In this document: positions 1 through 5,019 of the stretch, in pieces
How positions within the stretch are numbered: the stretch's first letter is position 1
Layout: each line of letters starts with the position of its first letter
Source: JBEBGV01 sp040081265
GTDB lineage: Bacteria; Acidobacteriota; Vicinamibacteria; Vicinamibacterales; UBA2999
Assembly: GCA_040081265.1 (NCBI GenBank)
Contig: JBEBGV010000154.1
Location: 1-5,026 of the forward strand
DNA: 5,026 bases
Direction of reading: 5' to 3'
Made by a program: the position numbers and the translations under genes
Notes under the pieces: generated by a model
Told to the model about the DNA's origin: nothing
Databases searched by the model: none
The model's input: the letters and a program-made list of their open reading frames with translations, nothing else

Positions 1-395
1 TCGACACCGAGCAGCGCGCCGGCTCCGACGAGCCGCCGGGTCAACTGAAGGTCGTCTGGACTGGGCGCCGGCTCACCGCTTGGATGATTGTGACAAAGCA
101 CGATCGCCGCCGCGTTCGCCAACAGTGCCGCCTTGAACACCTCGCGCGGATGAACCAGCGTCGCGTCCAGCGCGCCGCGACTGACCTCGTGATACGCGAT
201 CACGCGGTGCTTGGTCGAGAGGCACAAAATCGCGAACACCTCGCCTGGCTGATCCTGCAGCAGCTTCACGAGCACTAAGCCGCACTCCGCGGGGGTCGTC
301 AGCGTTCGGCCCACCACGACCGGCTGCCCTTCCGCATCGGTCTTCGGCGCGTATCGAATCGTCAGCTCTCGTAGCGTGATGGTGTCCGTCTGCAT
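1..395 (-). CDS. radC: RadC-like JAB/MPN domain protein, C-terminus beyond the left edge
   Basis: The visible part is 131 residues and holds most of a RadC-type JAB (JAMM metalloprotease fold) domain. Seen directly: a candidate Glu in YHEVSRG (E70) and the metal-binding pattern HxH-x7-S-x2-D, read as H102, H104, S112 and D115 within HNHPSGEPAPSPDD, the RadC hallmark. The closing DHLI-type strand expected after LLGV lies outside the window. There is no room for the N-terminal helix-hairpin-helix region of chromosomal RadC, so this is the short form common on plasmids and integrative elements. Its biochemical role is not settled; the old DNA-repair assignment is doubtful. I chose the ATG at 395 because GGAGGA sits 7 bases before it; the in-frame ATG at 410 overlaps that Shine-Dalgarno sequence and has none of its own. 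Codon third positions are strongly G/C, like the other minus-strand genes. It is preceded by the first copy of the shared hairpin leader. Confidence 0.9.
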   Translation of the reverse strand, partial: MQTDTITLRELTIRYAPKTDAEGQPVVVGRTLTTPAECGLVLVKLLQDQPGEVFAILCLSTKHRVIAYHEVSRGALDATLVHPREVFKAALLANAAAIVLCHNHPSGEPAPSPDDLQLTRRLVGAGALLGV

Positions 396-450
396 TGGCG
401 TGTCCTCCATGTGCGCGGGTTGCGGTTCCTTCGCGACTTGAGGAACCGCA
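396..450 (-). promoter_or_regulatory. Structured 5' leader of radC, copy 1 of a shared hairpin element
   Basis: On the transcript strand the leader contains a perfect 10-bp stem, TGCGGTTCCT pairing with AGGAACCGCA (plus-strand positions 421-430 and 441-450), closing a 10-base loop that reads CA...CGA. The same core, GGTTCCTCA-loop-CGAAGGAACC, occurs in front of the two other minus-strand genes of the window. The segment then runs through CGCG to the GGAGGACA ribosome-binding site. This copy lacks the second GGTTCC that the other two carry before the Shine-Dalgarno. It is a candidate member of the radC RNA motif, a published conserved leader structure upstream of DNA-associated genes on mobile elements; that match is from memory and untested. 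Confidence 0.75.
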
Positions 451-514
451 GCGCGCGGGTGGAGGGCACCTCGGAGGCGGGGCGTGGGTGAGACGGTAGC
501 GTGAGGCAGCGGCC

Positions 515-521
515 GTGACAG
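515..521 (-). promoter_or_regulatory. CTGTCAC box upstream of leader 1
   Basis: CTGTCAC on the minus strand, 64 bases upstream of the radC leader hairpin. The same heptamer occurs at nearly the same distance upstream of the other two leader hairpins. Similarity with copy 3 extends further (CTGTCACG, then CTGCC after a short variable gap). It could be a promoter element, an activator site or the 5' part of the leader RNA; the sequence does not decide. Confidence 0.4.
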
Positions 522-713
522 GCCCGACTGGCGCGGCCGGCGAAGCCGGTTCGACCGCTGCAGGCTGCCGTCGTCCTTTGGCACCCGGGCAACGCCGACG
601 TGAAGAGCAGACGCCATCACGTTGCCGGCAGAGACCGGTCGGAGGCAAATGACGATGGAGGGACGTTTCAGCGATCGCCGGAGTTAAGAGCGGCCGAATC
701 GCCGACGTACCCG

Positions 714-719
714 TAGAAT
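714..719 (+). promoter_or_regulatory. Possible -10 hexamer TAGAAT directly before a start codon
   Basis: TAGAAT (TAnaaT type) ends 6 bases before the ATG at 726. That spacing would give a leaderless or nearly leaderless transcript of the nuclease-like fragment. No convincing TTGACA-like box stands at 17 bases. If active, it could now also drive the downstream operon at 909. Confidence 0.3.
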
Positions 720-725
720 GCCAGG

Positions 726-863
726 ATGCCCGTCTACCGACTCACGAAGGACGCGATCGTCGAGCTCCCCCGGACCTCGTACGCCGACAGCGCTCGCAGG
801 CGGCCCCGGCGGGTGGGAAATGTTCACGCACTCCGCGTAGGCGAGCGACAAAGGCGAACATAG
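726..863 (+). pseudogene. Truncated 5' end of a PDDEXK-type nuclease-family gene
   Basis: The reading frame encodes 45 residues. The first 20 or so (YRLTKDAIVELPRTSYAD) resemble the conserved N-terminus of a widespread family of predicted PDDEXK-type nucleases that open with YRLT.D.I.E...T.FA and continue with an ERxDLQ.LLR segment. Here that continuation is missing: from about position 789 the frame turns into Arg-rich sequence and ends at TAG 861-863. The similarity is from memory, not from a search. The best reading is a gene remnant whose body was deleted when the downstream module was placed or rearranged. A real 45-residue peptide is less likely, as the second half has no protein-like composition. 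A neighbouring frame over the same stretch ends in GGPGGWEMFTHSA and then a stop, which could be a C-terminal fragment fused out of frame. Confidence 0.4.
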
Positions 864-908
864 CAGCGACGCCGCTTTACGATTCACTCCCAGAGACTGG
901 ACGTTCAC
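864..908 (+). other. Spacer before the ATPase operon
   Basis: A short spacer between the fragment and the operon start. The translation start at 909 has only a poor Shine-Dalgarno match (CTGGACG, 5 bases upstream), and I see no convincing promoter here. GTTCAC occurs twice (around 812 and just before 909), too short to interpret. Confidence 0.3.
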
Positions 909-1085
909 ATGGCGACTCTTCAGAAGCAGATAGCCGACAAGTTTCTTGCGAAGCTCGAGAAATCCAAGGATCTGGACGCTGAGAAGATCGACCAGCTTCG
1001 AACGTTACTGGCCGACACTAAAAAACTGAAGGCAGATGACCTCGTGAAGGTCTTCTCGCTTCCGGCCGGCGGTGACCTCAAGTGA
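909..1085 (+). CDS. 58-residue charged helical protein, partner gene of the ATPase
   Basis: ATG at 909 to TGA at 1083-1085. The product is rich in Lys, Asp, Leu and Ala and has no membrane segment, cysteines or signal peptide. Two probable amphipathic helices are visible (about residues 3-20 and 22-40), with repeated LRTLL / LKADDLVKVF hydrophobic spacing, and a short tail ending PAGGDLK. Its stop overlaps the GTG of the ATPase by four bases (GTGA), so the two genes are probably translationally coupled and made in a fixed ratio. I do not recognise a named family. The coupling suggests a small subunit or regulator of the ATPase, for example one that binds its coiled coil or restrains its activity, but this is inference from gene order only. 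Codon use (AAA, ACT, TTA) matches the ATPase rather than the minus-strand genes. Confidence 0.75.
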   Translation: MATLQKQIADKFLAKLEKSKDLDAEKIDQLRTLLADTKKLKADDLVKVFSLPAGGDLK

Positions 1086-3532
1086 TAAAACTTGAATCCG
1101 CCCATATCGAGGAGGTGAGAGGGATTCGGAAGCTCGATCTTGATTTTCAAAAGGAAAAGTTCGCCATTTCAGGTCCGAATGGATCGGGCAAGAGCGGTGT
1201 CATCGATGCGATCGAGTTCGGCCTCACTGGCCACATTGGGCGCCTGACGGGAAGAGGAACCAAAGGGCTCTCCGTGTCGGAACATGGCCCTCACGTCGAC
1301 AAGACGAAGTTTCCCGATGCGGCGTTCGTCACGCTGCGAGTCTTTCTGACGGGAATCGGGAAATCCGCCACGATCACCCGGAAGGTCACGTCTCCGAAGA
1401 CTCCCAAGATCGAGCCCGCTGACGCTGACGTGAAGGCAGCTCTCGCGGAAATAGCCGACCATCCGGAAATTACGCTTTCGCGACGCGAGATTCTCCGCTT
1501 TATCCTTGTAGAGCCGACCAAGCGCTCCGAAGAGATTCAGACGATCCTCAAACTCGACGAGATTGGGCAGACCCGAAGCCTTTTTAACGCGGCCCAGAAC
1601 AAGCTTCAGGGGGCGCAGAAGATCGCGGCAGCGAAGGTGCAATCCGACCGGAATGCCCTTCAACTGCACCTTCAGATCGCGACGTTACTCCAGGAAGACC
1701 TACTGGCGGCTGTCAACAAGCGACGAAAAGTCCTCGATCTCCCTGAAATCACGACGTTGACCGCAGACACTAAGCTCGACGCCGGGCTTTCCGATACGCT
1801 GAAACCGGCCGACTTCAACAAGGAATCAGCCCTCCGCGATCTCAAAGCGCTCACCGAGGCAGCCAAGGGATTTCCGGACCTGGCAAAGCCAGAGGCCGCA
1901 GCGATCGTTGCCGATCTCGCGAGCTTGGAGGCCGACCCGGCGCTCTTTGCCGCATTGCAGCGCCGTGCGTTCATTGAGAAGGGGCTTGAGCTCGTCGACG
2001 GCCCCGAGTGCCCCCTTTGCGACACGCCCTGGACCGACGAGCAGCACCTTCGCGACCACCTGAAATCGAAGTTGGCGAAATCGGAGAAGGCCCGAAAGCT
2101 CCAGGAACGCCTTCAGAAAAACGGTATGGCGATCGCCGCAGCGGCTGTACGGGTGATCGGACTCCTGACGCCCGTCCAGAAGGTTGCGGAAGGGCAGGCC
2201 GCGAGCGCCTTCGCGCTACTTCTGACCACTTGGAAGACCGATCTGGAATCGCTGAAGACAAGGCTCGCGACCGTCGATGGGCTCACGGGGCTGAAGAATC
2301 GTCTCGGCGGCGGCTGGCTCGAAATGCCAAAGGTCCTTCCGGACAGCCTGAAGGATTTTACTGAGCAGCTAGACGCTAAGCCTGACCAGAGCGCAACCCT
2401 CGACGCACAGACATTCCTGACAACCGCCCAAGTTCGCCTGGGCGACTACCGAGAGGCGCTGAGAAAGAACAGAGCGGCGGACATCGCGTGGAATGCTGCA
2501 AAGGCGGCGTACGACACCTACTGCAGCGTCCTGGAGGAGGAGCTGAACACCCTCTACGACGAAGTGCAAAAGGACTTCAGCACGTTCTATCGAGCGATCA
2601 ACGGGGAGGACGAGTCCACGTTCACCGCGAAGCTCACCCCGAGCGAAGGCAGCCTCGGCCTTGATGTCAACTTCTATGAGCGCGGCCTGTTTCCGCCCGC
2701 GGCCTATCACAGCGAAGGCCATCAGGACGGCATGGGCGTCTGTCTTTATCTCGCGTTGATGAAGCGGCTCTTCGGGGATCGATTCACGTTTGCACTTCTG
2801 GACGACGTTGTGATGTCCGTGGATGCGGACCACCGCTATCAATTTTGCAAGCTGTTGAAGACGTATTTCCCCGATACGCAGTTCATCATCACGACGCATG
2901 ACCGCTTGTGGGCGGAGCAGATGAAGTCTGCAGGGCTTGTCACTGCCAAGACATCCATCGCATTCCACAGCTGGACGATCGACACCGGTCCCCTCGTCGA
3001 GTCGAATGTGGCGATTTGGGACGAGATCGCCGCCGCACTCGGGAAGGGGAAGGTCGAGGCCGCCGCCGCTGCTCTTCGGCGACATCTTGAGTATGTGTCC
3101 CGGCATCTCGCGGACCAGCTCGGCGCGACGCCCCAGTTTCGTGCCGATGGCAATTACGAACTCGGAGAGCTCCTGCCCAGTGTCTTGAAACGCATGAAAG
3201 ACCTCTGTGGCAAAGCTGCTGATGCAGCACAGTCATGGGGGAAGAATGCTGATAAGGAAGCCGCTGGGAAGCGGAAGACTGTTCTGTCGACATCGAGCGC
3301 CGCAACGAACGTCGAGCAGTGGGCAGTGAACAAGGCTGTTCACTACAACGAGTGGGCCAACTTCGGAAAGAAGGATTTCGAGCCCGTCGTCGCTGCATAC
3401 AAGGAACTTCTCGAATCGTTTACATGCGACGCCTGCGAATCGTGGCTGTACGTCACACCTCGTGGCACACCGGAATCTCTGCGCTGCCCGTGTAACGCGA
3501 TCAGTCTCAATCTGAAATCGAAGCCGAAGTAG
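1082..3532 (+). CDS. Rad50/SMC-like ABC ATPase with zinc hook and C-terminal zinc-knuckle domain
   Basis: 816 residues from GTG 1082, which overlaps the preceding stop; the protein starts at once with the first beta strand of the ATPase fold, supporting this start. Motifs in order: Walker A GPNGSGKS (31-38); helical arms; CPLC at 310-313, a Rad50/RloC-type zinc hook that could pair two subunits; a second arm; variant signature SEGHQDGMG (544-552) in place of LSGGQ; Walker B LLDDVVMSVD (572-581) with Asp575 where many ABC proteins have Glu; H-loop ITTHD (603-607). The arms are short for the superfamily, about 150 residues each. The extension after 620 has R666-x3-E670, VHYNEW (753-758) and a Cys knuckle C782-x2-C785 / C802-x-C804. 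HEPN-like RNases of PrrC/RloC-type ATPases use an R/E/H set, so this part may be an effector domain, but that is inference. Such ATPases sense or remodel nucleic acid ends, and many act in phage defence. Codon use is less GC-biased than in the flanking genes. Confidence 0.9.
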   Translation: MIKLESAHIEEVRGIRKLDLDFQKEKFAISGPNGSGKSGVIDAIEFGLTGHIGRLTGRGTKGLSVSEHGPHVDKTKFPDAAFVTLRVFLTGIGKSATITRKVTSPKTPKIEPADADVKAALAEIADHPEITLSRREILRFILVEPTKRSEEIQTILKLDEIGQTRSLFNAAQNKLQGAQKIAAAKVQSDRNALQLHLQIATLLQEDLLAAVNKRRKVLDLPEITTLTADTKLDAGLSDTLKPADFNKESALRDLKALTEAAKGFPDLAKPEAAAIVADLASLEADPALFAALQRRAFIEKGLELVDGPECPLCDTPWTDEQHLRDHLKSKLAKSEKARKLQERLQKNGMAIAAAAVRVIGLLTPVQKVAEGQAASAFALLLTTWKTDLESLKTRLATVDGLTGLKNRLGGGWLEMPKVLPDSLKDFTEQLDAKPDQSATLDAQTFLTTAQVRLGDYREALRKNRAADIAWNAAKAAYDTYCSVLEEELNTLYDEVQKDFSTFYRAINGEDESTFTAKLTPSEGSLGLDVNFYERGLFPPAAYHSEGHQDGMGVCLYLALMKRLFGDRFTFALLDDVVMSVDADHRYQFCKLLKTYFPDTQFIITTHDRLWAEQMKSAGLVTAKTSIAFHSWTIDTGPLVESNVAIWDEIAAALGKGKVEAAAAALRRHLEYVSRHLADQLGATPQFRADGNYELGELLPSVLKRMKDLCGKAADAAQSWGKNADKEAAGKRKTVLSTSSAATNVEQWAVNKAVHYNEWANFGKKDFEPVVAAYKELLESFTCDACESWLYVTPRGTPESLRCPCNAISLNLKSKPK

Positions 3533-3590
3533 GCTTTGGTCGCGCTGACGCCGTGCCCTGCTCGTGCCAACCGTGGCGATCAAGCAGGAA

Positions 3591-3620
3591 TCGCCGGAGC
3601 GCCCGAGGGCGCCCCGGCGA
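3591..3620. terminator. Hairpin between convergent genes
   Basis: TCGCCGG pairs with CCGGCGA, followed inward by one A/C mismatch and a further GCGCC/GGCGC stem closing a CGAG loop: 12 base pairs with a single mismatch. It lies 10 bases beyond the stop of the minus-strand SpoVG-like gene and 58 bases beyond the ATPase stop, so it could end transcription from both sides. There is no long T tract on either side; the minus strand continues TTCCTGCTTG, which gives modest support for termination of the SpoVG-like gene. Confidence 0.5.
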
Positions 3621-3630
3621 CTGAGGTCGG

Positions 3631-3957
3631 TCACGCCGCCTGTTCGTACTCCGTGTAGGCGGAGAGGATCAGGTCGCGCACTCTGTCCTGTGCGTTCGTG
3701 TCGGCGACGGGCCGAAGCAGCGCGAAGCTGCGTCGCTCGCCGTTCACCGAGTACTGGCGAGCCGGGAACGTGACGTTGCGGCCGGCGCCGGTGCGCCGCT
3801 CCCAGATCGCGAAGCCGATCAGCTTCAGGCCGGCGAAGACGCCGTCGACGAAGTGGATCTCGGCGTCGGCCAGCTTTCCCGGAGGGTTGCCCTTGTCGTT
3901 GGGCGTGATCTTGACGGTGACGTTCTGCGTGGCGACTACGGATGCGTTCGGACTCAT
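3631..3957 (-). CDS. SpoVG-like small protein
   Basis: 108 residues. The start at 3957 is supported by AGGAG six bases upstream, in a leader conserved with two other genes. The middle (about residues 14-84) follows the SpoVG-like pattern: an N-terminal strand VTVKITP, then LADAEIHFVDGVFAGLKLIGFAIWE, then VTFPARQY, NGERRSFALLRPV. Compare SpoVG of Bacillus, where a DNA/RNA-binding beta fold has the order strand, D..F.V..I.VI, V.MP.R, DGE.RD..HP. The match is by pattern and memory only; the residues matching the SpoVG basic helix cannot be confirmed. The tail (89-108) is predicted helical. If it is SpoVG-like, it would be a site-specific nucleic-acid-binding regulator; related proteins do occur on mobile elements. 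Third codon positions are strongly G/C. Alternative: a mobile-element family of unknown function with a similar beta core. Confidence 0.8.
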   Translation of the reverse strand: MSPNASVVATQNVTVKITPNDKGNPPGKLADAEIHFVDGVFAGLKLIGFAIWERRTGAGRNVTFPARQYSVNGERRSFALLRPVADTNAQDRVRDLILSAYTEYEQAA

Positions 3958-4014
3958 GATGTTCTCCTCGGAACCGCGTGTCTGTGGGTTCCTTCGTGCC
4001 AGTGAGGAACCCCA
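3958..4014 (-). promoter_or_regulatory. Structured 5' leader of the SpoVG-like gene, copy 2
   Basis: On the transcript strand: GGGTTCCT pairs with AGGAACCC (plus-strand 4005-4012 with 3986-3993) around an 11-base loop beginning CA and ending CGA. Then comes ACAGACACGC, a second GGTTCC (plus-strand 3970-3975), the ribosome-binding site GAGGAGAACA and the ATG. The 3' arm of the hairpin (GGAACC) can pair with either the upstream or the downstream GGTTCC, and the downstream partner abuts the Shine-Dalgarno. This arrangement is shared with copy 3. Confidence 0.75.
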
Positions 4015-4079
4015 ACACGTGGTCAAGGAGAACGGAGCGTCGGGCGTCGTCGACGAGCTGCGACACCTATGGCGCCGGT

Positions 4080-4086
4080 GTGACAG
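4080..4086 (-). promoter_or_regulatory. CTGTCAC box upstream of leader 2
   Basis: CTGTCAC on the minus strand, 67 bases upstream of the leader hairpin of the SpoVG-like gene. Here it is followed by ACACC, which can pair with GGTGT about 9 bases on, giving a small local hairpin not obvious in the other copies. Support rests on its recurrence at a similar distance at all three leaders. Confidence 0.4.
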
Positions 4087-4675
4087 CCGCACTGTGCTGG
4101 CACAGCCGCTTGAGCGGCTCCCGGTGCCGTGGCGTAGCGTCCGCACTGACGGCGGCGACGACGCGCGACGCGACATCCGACGAACGCAGGGGGACGTCCT
4201 GCAGAACAGTGGGTGAACACCCCCGACGACTTCAACTCGGAGGCTGGCGACGTGACCTGAGTTCGAGACGGCGATCTCGACCGTGATGAAGCGATGGGCA
4301 TCGACGCGGGACTGCCGGCCGCAACCGTCAGATGCTCGTGATGAACTCGACGACGCGCGTCGCTGCTCCGGCTACAAGCCGCAGGACACGGACCGTCGCG
4401 GGAGCGGGTCAACTCCATGAACAGCGCGGTGCGCCGATCTCACTCGGCGGTCTGCGCCCGGTTGCCGTTGTTCCGGCCGACGTGAGGATCTGTTCGCGCG
4501 CCACGTCCCGCTGCGGACACACGCGCCCTGATGCGATCGCCAGCCACTGGTGGCGCCGGAGCTCTGGGCGTTCGTACACGGCACGGCCGCAGCCCCGACA
4601 CGCCCACGGCGACGGGCCTGTATTCAGGCGCTGGAGTGATTGCAGCCTGACTGCGCGCCGCGACAATGGAAGAAT
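4087..4675. other. Intergenic stretch without a confident gene
   Basis: About 590 bases with no well-supported gene. Next to the CTGTCAC box lie two overlapping small hairpins, CTGTG-CTGG-CACAG (4092-4105) and AGCCGC-TTGA-GCGGCT (4104-4119), which exclude each other because they share bases. Over 4204-4330 a minus-strand frame has a strand-like pattern (FITVEIAVSNSGHVASLRVE) and a plus-strand frame ends EQWVNTPDDFNSEAGDVT at the TGA 4258-4260; neither has a start, a ribosome-binding site or a domain I recognise. They may be remnants of decayed genes or chance. One weak small gene candidate (4409-4666) is listed separately. Confidence 0.4.
4409..4666 (-). CDS. Possible 85-residue zinc-ribbon-like protein, doubtful
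   Basis: A minus-strand frame from TTG 4666 to TGA 4409-4411. Composition is more protein-like than its neighbouring frames: WACRGCGRAVYERPELRRHQW followed by LAIASGRVCPQRDVAREQI, with CxxC and one later Cys, loosely like half of a treble-clef or zinc ribbon. Against it: a TTG start, no Shine-Dalgarno, no copy of the shared leader, placement directly behind the hairpin that follows the 61-residue gene, and third positions less G/C-rich than in the confirmed minus-strand genes. It may be a decayed gene fragment or chance. Confidence 0.22.
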   Translation of the reverse strand: MSRRAVRLQSLQRLNTGPSPWACRGCGRAVYERPELRRHQWLAIASGRVCPQRDVAREQILTSAGTTATGRRPPSEIGAPRCSWS

Positions 4676-4700
4676 GACGGGGCGCCGGACGCGCCCCGTC
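4676..4700 (-). terminator. Terminator-like hairpin behind the 61-residue gene
   Basis: A perfect 10-bp stem, GACGGGGCGC with GCGCCCCGTC, and a 5-base loop (4686-4690). It starts 8 bases beyond the stop of the minus-strand gene. On the transcript strand the stem is followed by ATTCTTCCATT, a T-rich but interrupted tail. Stem strength and position fit an intrinsic terminator in a GC-rich genome. Confidence 0.65.
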
Positions 4701-4708
4701 GTCGGCGG

Positions 4709-4894
4709 TCAATCGGCCTTGCGACTGTTGACGCCGTGGACCGTGGCGTCGAGGCTTGCGAGCCAGCTTTCGGCCTCGTCGCGGATGGCCTGTTGGTCGT
4801 GCAGGTGCTCATCGGTGGACGGGTCCACGGTGAAGATGACCAGGAGCGAGTAGGTGACGGGCTGGTTCGGGGTGGTCGTTGCTGTCGTAGCCAT
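4709..4894 (-). CDS. 61-residue orphan protein under the shared leader
   Basis: ATG at 4894 has an excellent ribosome-binding site (AGGAGG, 5 bases upstream), and third codon positions are strongly G/C, so the gene is well supported despite its size. The product starts with a Thr-rich stretch (residues 2-13), then a probable beta strand VTYSLLVIFTVDP and an acidic helix DQQAIRDEAESWLASLDATVHGV, ending in a charged tail. This alpha/beta outline has no cysteines, signal peptide or membrane helix. I do not recognise the family. It has its own leader and its own terminator-like hairpin, so it looks like a complete single-gene transcription unit rather than a fragment. Sharing the leader with radC and the SpoVG-like gene suggests it belongs to the same mobile-element regulon. 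Confidence 0.75.
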   Translation of the reverse strand: MATTATTTPNQPVTYSLLVIFTVDPSTDEHLHDQQAIRDEAESWLASLDATVHGVNSRKAD

Positions 4895-4950
4895 TTTGTC
4901 CTCCTGGGAACCGCGATGTGTGGTTCCTTCGCAACGGTTGAGGAACCCAC
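4895..4950 (-). promoter_or_regulatory. Structured 5' leader of the 61-residue gene, copy 3
   Basis: On the transcript strand: GTG-G-GGTTCCT pairs with AGGAACC-A-CAC (plus-strand 4941-4950 with 4918-4928), one mismatch, around a 12-base loop beginning CA and ending CGA. Next come ACATCGC, a second GGTTCC (plus-strand 4907-4912), and the ribosome-binding site CAGGAGGACA before the ATG. In the outer stem the bases differ from copies 1 and 2 but pairing is largely kept, which speaks for selection on RNA or DNA structure rather than mere sequence copying. Confidence 0.75.
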
Positions 4951-5019
4951 CATCACCGGGCCGGGGTCAGGACACGAGGACGGGACGCGGCGGCGAAGCG
5001 GCGGGGGTTTGGCAGAGGC

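Larger units (their letters stand above)
451..725. other. Intergenic region between radC and the plus-strand module
   Basis: No convincing gene in this stretch. The part next to the leader should hold the radC promoter on the minus strand, but apart from the CTGTCAC box I see no clear -35/-10 pair. A small stem (CCGGC-GAA-GCCGG, 537-549) lies within it. Open frames crossing the region are rich in Arg, Pro and Ser in every direction, as expected by chance in GC-rich DNA. The edge of the plus-strand module probably lies between about 640 and 710. Confidence 0.5.

Noticed and set aside
537..560. tRNA-like piece (CCGGTTCGACCG resembling a T arm)
   Set aside because: No matching T-stem, anticodon arm or acceptor stem is present around it.
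73..648. Long 191-codon minus-strand frame across the radC start
   Set aside because: It overlaps radC in another frame, and its product is Arg/Pro/Ser-rich without recognisable motifs. The radC frame has the intact JAMM motif and a good ribosome-binding site.
1169..3106. Long minus-strand frames inside the ATPase gene
   Set aside because: They are antisense to a gene with all expected ATPase motifs and show no domain of their own.
674..3599. 10-base direct repeat ATCGCCGGAG at 674-683 and 3590-3599 flanking the ATPase module
   Set aside because: Tempting as a target-site duplication, but a 10-base match is expected by chance in GC-rich DNA of this length, and the right copy is part of the terminator-like hairpin.
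3631..4176. Upstream extension of the SpoVG-like gene to a 181-residue protein
   Set aside because: The extension runs through the conserved leader hairpin and encodes Arg/Ser-rich sequence. The ATG at 3957 has a proper ribosome-binding site.
4332..4853. 173-codon plus-strand frame
   Set aside because: It runs antisense through the well-supported 61-residue gene and has the Arg/Ser/Thr composition of an antisense shadow.
421..4947. GGTTCC hairpins as a CRISPR array, integron attC sites or inverted repeats of an insertion sequence
   Set aside because: They are kilobases apart, each fixed just before a start codon; there are no regular spacers, no attC core sites (GTTRRRY), no transposase or integrase, and the orientation is always that of the gene behind them.
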